This document shows, in pieces, positions 23,735 to 32,800 of a stretch of 64,000 nucleotides of DNA. The position numbers and the translations under genes are program-made. This DNA comes from Enoplolaimus lenunculus (Eukaryota; Nematoda; Enoplea; Enoplida; Thoracostomopsidae), in contig JASANG010003076.1 in NCBI GenBank assembly GCA_030248215.1, positions 36,488 through 100,487 on the forward strand. Reading direction: 5' to 3'. Each line of letters starts with the position of its first letter. The first letter of the stretch is position 1. A model generated the notes under the pieces. That model had not been told where the DNA came from. It made no database searches and saw only the letters and a list, made by a program, of their open reading frames with translations.

Positions 23735-25165
23735 CGGTAACCCTGTATTTGCCTATCTGCAAATAACTTGCATTTATATATTTAAGGAAGCTCGGCCATT
23801 CTTCGTATGTCTCAATTGTATTGGCAGAAAAATAAAACATCTTTTGATGGGTTCACGTTACCAAATGTGCGCTTGGTACCTGTTTTGTCACTACGCCCAT
23901 AGCGGTACACACTGATTTTTGCTACCCATATGGAGACCAACAGAACATAAAATGTTATGCATACCTAGGTTTTCAATATATTAACCTTCCCATATGGGTT
24001 GAGTCAAGATGTCTGCTCGTAGCCCATATACATGCCAACATGAGCCTTCAAACTTGCACTTAAAGCGGCTCAGTACAGTGAGTTTGGTTTTACAAGTCCG
24101 GTTAGTCGTTTTTACAATATATCTTTCGAAAAAATCTAAAAAATTTACACTAGATGTAAATATTGTTAAAACAATCGCAAGGCACAAACCGATCACTGCT
24201 TACCCATAGCTACAAACGTACGGTATCCAAATGGGTAGCTAACAACATATTCAAATATTTGTTTCTACCTCCAGCTATGAGTAGGTGACAAAAAGGTACA
24301 AATATGTTCTAACCGCACACTTTCCACGTTTTTATGAGGTTATCGTTTAGCGTACAACCCTGCTTAATTTTACTGAACGGCATAACAGACGATTATTTTC
24401 CAGATGGAACTTAAGATTCTTATCGTTCTGAACATGCACGAACTGTAATGAAGCATATACATTCCGTCCAACAAAGAAATTGTATCACACTTCCACATAT
24501 AATGATATAATAGGATTTGAGTGAAAAATTCTAGATTAGAATTTTGTAAATTTAATCAAAATTTTTCGTTAAAACGTTCTAATATATACATAATACATAT
24601 TACTTTGAAAATAGCCGCGAGCAAATACTAGAGTCACCGCTCGAGGGCGGTGACAAAAAGTCGCAGTATTAAATTTTGTGATGCCCATTAATCGGTAGGC
24701 GGTGTTCAACTGGAGGTGAAAAAGTTGGAGACCGAAATGAACAAATTTGGCTGTGGTCGTAGCCGGAACCAGAGCCAAACGTTAAGGAAAAATTGGGAAA
24801 TAAAAATTATGTTCATTTAGCTGACGTTAAACGATAATCTGCGAAGTGTTGTAAAAATTTGATTTTAAGCAGTTTTTTAAACCTTAGTTAGTGTCTACTT
24901 AAGTTATAAGTAATTACAGAATTTGCCGACTAAAGTCGATACTTAATTTTTTAACGAAGACAAATAAACGTCAAATGTGAGCCATGGTGATAACAAGAAA
25001 GTAATAGTTTTGGTATATATCAAGGAGGCACCATAAGTTTATAATTTCAATTAGACCAAGGTTAGTGTTCAATATGCCAAATTTGGCCAGCGACATATAA
25101 GTACGTACTTAACATAAGTACGCTTTAAAAAACGACAAAATCGTTAGCACGTAGTTAAGCACTAG
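23735..25165. other. No clear gene; degenerate repeats
   Basis: The 24880-25165 part holds degenerate 'taagtacgtacttaa' motifs resembling the element at 48.43-48.73 kb. The rest shows nothing that I can support. Confidence 0.4.
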
Positions 25166-25170
25166 CTTAC

Positions 25171-25439
25171 TTAACCCCTTCTCACATGAATATTTGCAAT
25201 TTCAATTGAGATGTAATTTCAAGGTGAGATTCGAACCCCAGCCTCTCGGGTTGGAAGCGTTGACGATGACCACTGAGCTATCGGAGCTTGACGCTCGAGC
25301 CCGAGGGGGCTCTCACGTCTTGTGGACATTTAACACTGCGCGCATATATGTTATAAATGTTAAACACTACTCACAGTGTGTGCATTGCTCGTACATTATA
25401 TTTAGTTGCTCATAGTATACTCTGTGAGCGAAAGGGTTG
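25171..25439. mobile_element. TTAA element with tRNA-like body (subtype B)
   Basis: TTAACCCCTTCTCACATGAA at the left; the right end is gtgagcgaaagggttga. The internal tRNA-like region reads, in the minus sense, an A box-like tagctcagtggtcatcgtc and B box-like gggttcgaatctc. It shares the GC block gagcttgacgctcgagcccg with subtype A. Confidence 0.85.
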
Positions 25440-25696
25440 AGTAAGTTTTTAGAAACTTTAACCAGTTAATTTTTTCAAACCAGCGACTGCTCTAATTCGA
25501 AATATGCAATTTTCGCACTATTACAATATTAATAGTCTGCTAATCATACAAGTAAACCTCAAAGGATATAACATATTTAAGCCTGGAGCTGCCGAGACCC
25601 ATCTCTATTGATCTGACATTAAATCTTCAAGGGTCAATAAAATTTCTGGCAGTTTAAAGTTCCTGGTTTTTCTAAGCATACAAGTTTAAAAAATAT

Positions 25697-25880
25697 GGAC
25701 TCCTGTAACTTTAACGGCCATCATGGTTTCTGGTGTGTCTGTAAAAGAGTAGGCTTACATTCTAGACTACATTTTTGTTTAGGCTTATTCTTAGGCTTGC
25801 GAATACGTTTTTGCTTTGCTTAGGTTTAGGTTTAGAAATACGCTTAATCTACTATTACGGCCCTAAAAGTAACACTGGCC
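25697..25880. mobile_element. TTAGGC-core MITE, group 2
   Basis: The left end is eroded (tgtaactttaacggcc); the right end is CCCTAAAAGTAACACTGGCC. TTAGGC-like core. Confidence 0.75.
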
Positions 25881-26143
25881 AAAATATGCATTCCCTTCAG
25901 GTAAAATTAGAGCCCTTCATCGATTTAGTATTCAGCAATATACGTTCTAGTCCATATATTATTGTTACGGATCAACTTTCTCCTGATACGGTGGTATGGT
26001 TTCGACCATTTTAGTAACGGTTCATGTTTTATATAACACAAAATACACACACTATTATATCTCAGCAATAAACTCATTTTGAAAAAATTACGATACATTT
26101 TATTGCTGCTTGCACACACAGAAACACACATAAATATTCAGTT

Positions 26144-26443
26144 AAACCTCATTCACACGTGCAAGTTTTTGCAGCGAAAACTCGCAGCTGCAACTTGCAC
26201 GAAATACGTGCAGTTGCAAGTATTTTCAAAAGAACACTCCGATTGACCAATCAAACTGCAAATGCAAGAAACTCAAGGGACTTGTAACTGTGTTCACAGG
26301 TACGAATTAAATTATATCACATGTATTTCATCGAATAATTTGCAGCTACATGAAATTCAAACCTGCTTTGTGACCAAACTTGCACATGCAAGTTGCACGT
26401 GCAAGTTTTTTCTACAAAACTTGCACGTTTGAATAGGGCTTTA
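26144..26443. mobile_element. MITE with CACGTGCAAGTTTT ends
   Basis: The termini AACCTCATTCACACGTGCAA and ...CTTGCACGTTTGAATAGGGCT are inverted. The inside is rich in gcaagt/acttgc. A relative may lie at 2.46-2.56 kb (cttgctgcttctacgcgcat). Confidence 0.75.
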
Positions 26444-26767
26444 GATATGCTAGCTCACGCTTCAGCAGCCGCGGTTACTGCAAGTTGATAGAAATTCAAG
26501 TGTTTGCTTTGAATGTGGTGTGGATCTCAACGACCACCCTCCTGTATAAGATTCTATTTATTTTAATTGCGGCCAATCAATTGTGGCTAAACTATAACTA
26601 GCTAAAAATTACAGAAAACGAAATCTTCGCTTCAAAAATAATTAACATTTGCCTAAAAAATTTTAAGTGCCTTTCTCTTGTTCTCGCCGAATATTAGAAT
26701 TAAACAATGCTCGTCAACTAAGGTACAATATCACTTTAGTCATAGTGGAAACAATAAATTGCTAAAA

Positions 26768-26890
26768 TTAATTATAGATTTGATTTGCATTCTTAATCGC
26801 TTCAATTGCTTTACGTTCCTTCTTGTCGACCCGGTTTTCAAACAGAAAATGACGCGATGCTGTTAGAAAAGCTTTGAATTTTTTTCGAAC
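26768..26890 (-). CDS. Terminal exon, basic cytoplasmic-type tail
   Basis: From acceptor 'ttgttttcag' in phase 0: VRKKFKAFLTASRHFLFENR and on to TAA, 40 residues. It is Lys/Arg-rich and follows a membrane span in the joined product. Stop TAA is followed by AT-rich sequence. Confidence 0.65.
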   Translation of the reverse strand, partial: VRKKFKAFLTASRHFLFENRVDKKERKAIEAIKNANQIYN

Positions 26891-29800
26891 CTGAAAACAA
26901 AATTTGACCCAGTTGTCGATATCGATGTTAGCTGAGAGTTTACACCAAGTACGGCTGCGAGGGCTATCAGGGTACAACCAGAGGTCTGCTTCCGGCTTCG
27001 GCTCCGGCAGGAAATTGGCCACCGGCTCCTCCTCCGGCTTAAATTCGCCTCATCTCTGGCTCCGGCTGCAGCCAGGGATGTGGGTCCGGCAAGTTTCGTT
27101 GACTTCCGGCTCCGGCTTTGGCTTCGGTATTTTTCACCTCCGGTTGCACTCTGCTGTATGGCATTTTTCGTTAGACACAAATAATCAGCTAGACAGGGTG
27201 TAAATGAATAGTTAAAAGAGAGGAAACGAAAACGTAAACGGATATTGGAGTAAAAAATTTCAAAGATGTTTTAGTTTTCTGTCAACACAATTGAGGAGTG
27301 CATATATTCAACGAGTTTTCAATAATAGTAATGAAAAAATGTCGAATGCATCAACCTTCTTAAGATTTAAAATGAAACTCGCATTTTTTCATTTGAAACA
27401 ATTGCAGCATATCAGTAACGAAAAATTGGGAGTTATATGTGTGATTTATAACTAATTTTGAATGTTAAAATAACAGACTTTCCGTTATTTCTATAACGGA
27501 AACGGACATCGATTTTTACCGTATACGGAAACGAATACACGGTTACACTCTGCAGCTGGACGGTAAATTGAAAAGCGGCTGCCTCTTATAGTAGTTGTGT
27601 ATGGCGAACAGAAGCGAATACACACTATCGATTATCGCACATGATGTTCCTACAGAAGGCTCTGTATCTGAACACAGCGGCGTACATACTGCCTTTGTTA
27701 AGCACGGTAAAATTTGACTGCTGGAGACAAGCTATATACTGTTAATTCCATTAAGTTGATTTAAACTCGGACTGAACTGAATCACTCAGTCTGAGTTAGT
27801 ACTATCAGAACTCATAATTTTGAGTTGTTATAACTCATTCTGATTTAATTAATCAACTTTCCCGGAATCAAACCAACTCAGAGTAACAATCAACTCAACT
27901 CAGAGTGAGTTAACGTTTACTATTATTAACTCAGAAATAACTAACTTTCCGTCTATGTTGATTAATTAACTCATTGGAATTTACAGTGTATCAAAAACAG
28001 ATACTTTAAACAGGATGCAACCGGGGGTGTCTTCTTAAGGATTCTGTTGCGGTAGAAATTTTTTGAAGATTCTGGCAATGTCTGTTGTGATTATTTTTTA
28101 ATTATTACAACGTTGCGTATATTATAATTGAATAGTTTTGTGTGAACCCATTTATTAAAATTGTGTTACTTTTTAGACCGCCGCTATAATAAGCTATTTT
28201 AACAACTTTTTTATCTCGTAAGACTATTATTTCTGGGAAACAGATGCGAATGGTCAAATTTGTAAATTTAAACTTTTACACTAATCAGATGTGAAATTTA
28301 TCGTTTCAAGTTCAATTGAACTCAATGGATGGCCCATGCTACTTTACTGGGCGTCCAGGTTTCCGTCAGGTGTATAAAAAAGTAGTTTGAAATTCCAGAT
28401 CACATTTTTTGCTTAGGTTTAGGCTTAGGCTTAGGAACACATTTTTGCAATGCTTAGGCTTAGGCTTAGGAATACGGTTAATCTACTGTTACACCCCTAA
28501 AAGTACCATTGACGCAATGCATTGTGTTTTAGCTTCTCAATACACTACCAGCATCTTCTTATGGTCACTACAAATTTATTTTCAACGTATCCAAAAAACA
28601 ATGCTTCCACAAATTTTAGCTATCAACGTTTAAGAAAAATTTTTGAAACCGAAAAAGTTCACAGATTTATGTCTGACATGAATCTACGATAATTCGTCGC
28701 ACGACAACTTGTCGCCCAACAGTGTCCTAAAATCTGTGAACAAGTATAAACTTTAAGTGACACTTTTACGAGGTAAACATTTCATTAGGCTTTGCCATTG
28801 CGTTGAAATTCGTTTAAACTTACGGTTGCATTTGATAAAGCGTGCGTAAACCATATATACCAACCGAGAGCGATATTTACAGGAAAAACAACGCTTGTTA
28901 ACCCTGCGTCCAGACTAAACGTTGCTACAGATCCTGCAGCAAATGACAGTCCGGTTAGTACAGTTTTGATAATCATTGAGCTCGTAGACATCCTATCGAT
29001 TTACAACATACAAAAATTGACAATACCGGGGTAGCAGTCATACACTACAAAAAATGGTGAGTCAAATCGACTCTCTCTCTCTCAGAAATAGGCTCAACGG
29101 GACTATATAAACTGAGTCAAATTCGACTCCGCCAGAGTCAAACGTGTGACTCAGTGAGTCGAATTTGACTCTGGCGAAGTCGAATTTAATGCAGTTTGTG
29201 TAGTCCAGTAGCGCCTATTTCGGATAGAGTCAATTTGACTCAATTTGTATAGTCCCGTAGAGCCTATTTCGAAAGAGTCAAATTGACTCACCATTTTTTG
29301 CAGTGTACAAAGCATACGACTGATTCTGTACTGCAGTGTTTCAATAAACAAGCCAACTTGTTCAATGCCAAGCAGCAGTCGTTAATATCCGGTTGCAATA
29401 CCTAAATATTTTGAGCATAGTATCACTTTTTACGACGAGACAGGAAGTTCAATATTTTTGTCGCCCTGCTGATTGTGTCGAGTAAACTATTGTTAAACAC
29501 TGCGCATTGTGTACGACTTCGTGTTGTTTTGCTCTAAGCTGCTCAAAGTGTACTACATGTTAGAATAGGTTATACATAGTAAACTATTTTTTTACCATCA
29601 CTGCTCTCAGCTATATAAGCTTGAGACTTGAGGGCGAATTGGAGTTTGAATTTGATAAAGATTTTGTATACACTGCAAAAATGGTGTGTCAAATTGATTC
29701 TCTCCGAAACAGGCTTTGCATGACTACACAAGCTGAGTGAAAATTTGACTCCACCAGAGTCAAGTTCGACTCAATTTGACTCCGGTGGTGTCGAATTTTG

Positions 29801-32800
29801 ACTCAGTTTGAGCAGTCAGGAAAAGTCTATTTCGGAGAGAGTCAATTTGACTCACCTTCTCTTGCAGTGTAGCACATTCGCGTAATACATTGTTAACCCA
29901 GCAGATTTAACCAAGCCCTGCTATTCTGTGCAATGAGGTTTACTTTCCGCTCGATGGGAAAAATCAAAAGCTTAGATTTTGTTCATAGCGTTGATAAATT
30001 TGGATTTTGGTAGTCTGAAAATTTGCTACAGTCACTACACCAGACAGTTATTTTCCCACGGTTTATAATTTGAAAAGAAAACATCGTGAGAAGTTTGCGT
30101 GCCCCAATGGTCAGTAGTTTTAATCAGTTGCAAGAACCGCGCCTGGACACGAGCTTCCTAGCAATGAAATCAGGGTGACATTAACCAGCCTCGATGTTGT
30201 TGGCTGGCCAGCCTAAAGGCCATCAGAAACGTGGTCTCATAGTTTTGCTGTTTTTAATTACTACCTTACAGGGAATACTGTTAAGTCTCGTGAGGTGGAC
30301 TGTTAAATAATGGATGGCACAGGTTATGGCCATGGTTCCACCGTTAAACACTGTAAAATTTGTCGCGTCAAACTTTCGAGAATCGTCGCGTTAAAACAAT
30401 TAAAGAAAATGAATAATTTTTTTTAATATTTTTTAAAAATTTAAATTTTTTTCAAATTTTAAATTTTTAAAAAATCATCTTCATTTGATTTTTTAAAAAT
30501 TTAAAATTTGAAAAAAATTTAAATTTTTAAAAAATCATCTTCATTTGATTTTTTAAAAATTTAAAATTTGAAAAAAATCTAAATTTTTAAAAAATCATCT
30601 TCATTTGATTTTTTAAAAATTTAAAATTTGAAAAAATTTTAAATTTTTAAAAAATCATCTTCATTTGATTTTTTAAAAATTTAAAATTTGAAAAAAATTT
30701 AAATTTTTAAAAAATCATCTTCATTTGATTATAGTATTTCTGTTAATATTTATCCAGCACAAAAGTTACAGAGCGGATGTCTTCAACGATATATCGGCGG
30801 CCGGCAAGTTTGTTGAACAACACATCATCACAGCAGATTCACACACGCAAAGAGATACGACGTATAACATGCCTACAGGAACAATGCTGCCAATAGATAC
30901 CGCTCTGGATCCATAGTTGATCCAGCACCTCAAATTAAAACCGCTAAGTAACAGTCGGCGCCGTAAATGACAACTGGTTCCAGAAACCTACGTCAAACTA
31001 ATGTTTCTAATTAATCTGACGCATCAAACCGTTTTGATAGAAACGCCGGCATTTTTAGGGTTGAACTGGCACAGCTTCCACGAAGTGTTTAGTAAAATAA
31101 TTTTCACTCTCGCTTATCGTAACGATGATTAGAGGAGGTCATGAGAAGATTAAATATGCAAAAAATTTTAAAATCGAACAATTTTGGGCTAACCAGGACT
31201 GAGGGATAACGGAAAAGACCCCTTTCGGCTACACAGACTGGAAGACTACGGACACTGGGAGACCGGGCACTTGGAGACCGGGACAGTGGGAGACTAGGAC
31301 GCTGTAAGACTGGAAATCTGGAACACTGGAAGACTAAGAAAATCAGAGTAGGATGCTGGGAGACTGTGACACTCTGGGAAATGCCGAACGGGCAAACATC
31401 TATAGTTAACATGGGCCATCATAATGATACATTTGAACAACTAATCTAAATTTGAAGCTGTCACTATTACTGTCTAAAAACTTAAACTTAAATTATAGCT
31501 TAACTAAGCTTGAATATCAGTTAAAATAAACCTTAAATCGCTGGACGGACTAACTAGACTAGAATTTTAAATTTTACTTAAACTAACTTGTTTTTATCTT
31601 TAACACGAGATTAAGTACTTAAACTTATATTTAGATTAAGCAACAAGTGCAGCCGCGTATCTAAGAGGCCAATAAGTTTAGCTTAAACTGAAAATATGTA
31701 AGATTTTAGTTGAGTTTAAGCGTAAACCTACCTGTTGGTTTAGTTAATCTAAAAAGTTAGTTTAATACTGGTGGATTAGCATAAGCTTAAACAAAGTTAG
31801 TTTAAGCTTTTAGAGAGTAGATGCGCATGAACCTGTAACTGTTGGCTTTGGACAATTCCGTTTATCGTTCAAATTCTGCGTATACGGACTCCTATTGATT
31901 GGCACTCAAAATGGGGAACCCCCTTTTATTCGGGTCAATACAGTATATTATAACCATCATAAAGCCCAATCAATTTATTGAAAACCGATATTTTGGATAC
32001 AAAATTTAATCCATAGACTTTGGGGAGTGGGTCATTTTAAGTTTAAGCTTAAAAAACAGAAAACGTTTGCACGATTTTAAGTTACTATAATATGTCATCG
32101 TTGGATTGTGTCTAAGAATGATAAAGCTAAGCGTAGGCGCTAGTTTTGTCGTATGCACTATGCAATAACGACATTTATTGGGGAATCATGAAATTCAAAT
32201 CACACATAATGTACGGTTCTTGAATTGTTGATAGTTAACCTTAATTAAGTTTGTTTGGCCAGGTATGAAATTTTGATGTGTGACTGGTCTTAAAAACTTA
32301 TGTTAACCTGTTTTGAAACGCATATTTCTAACAGTAAAAACCTAATTCAGACTTACGAAAAATCTGACTTGTATTGTTCCAAGCCGAATGCAGCGGTCAA
32401 GCCAGATGCAAGTGTTCCACAACCTGAAACGTTCCTGTTTTACAATTTGGTCTACAAGCAATAAAGATACTTGACTATATTTTATTCTTCATTTGCTTTT
32501 TTGGGTTGCGCTATACTTGACGTCTGGCACTGTCCGTCACCGTCTGTCATCCGTACGGCGCCGTCCGTCACCATATGTTATCGTAGTTGAGTTATTTGCG
32601 TACGATACTGCACGCTGACGGTCGGCGCCATACGGGTGACAGACGGCGCCGTACGGGTGACAGACGGCGCCGTACGCGTGACAGACGGCGCCGTACGGGT
32701 GACAGACGGCGCCGTACGGGTGACAGACGGCGCCGTACGCGTGACAGTTGGCGCCTTACGGTACCGTGCGGGTGACGGACGGCGCCGAATGGTGCCGCAC

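Noticed and set aside
25882-26014. Possible short plus-strand terminal exon (LEPFIDLVFSNIRSSPYIIV)
   Set aside because: Coding-like, but isolated, directly beside a MITE and without an upstream exon.
31104-31412. Pro/Ser/Arg-rich minus frame
   Set aside because: Explained by the degenerate gggagac repeat at 31.22-31.38 kb.
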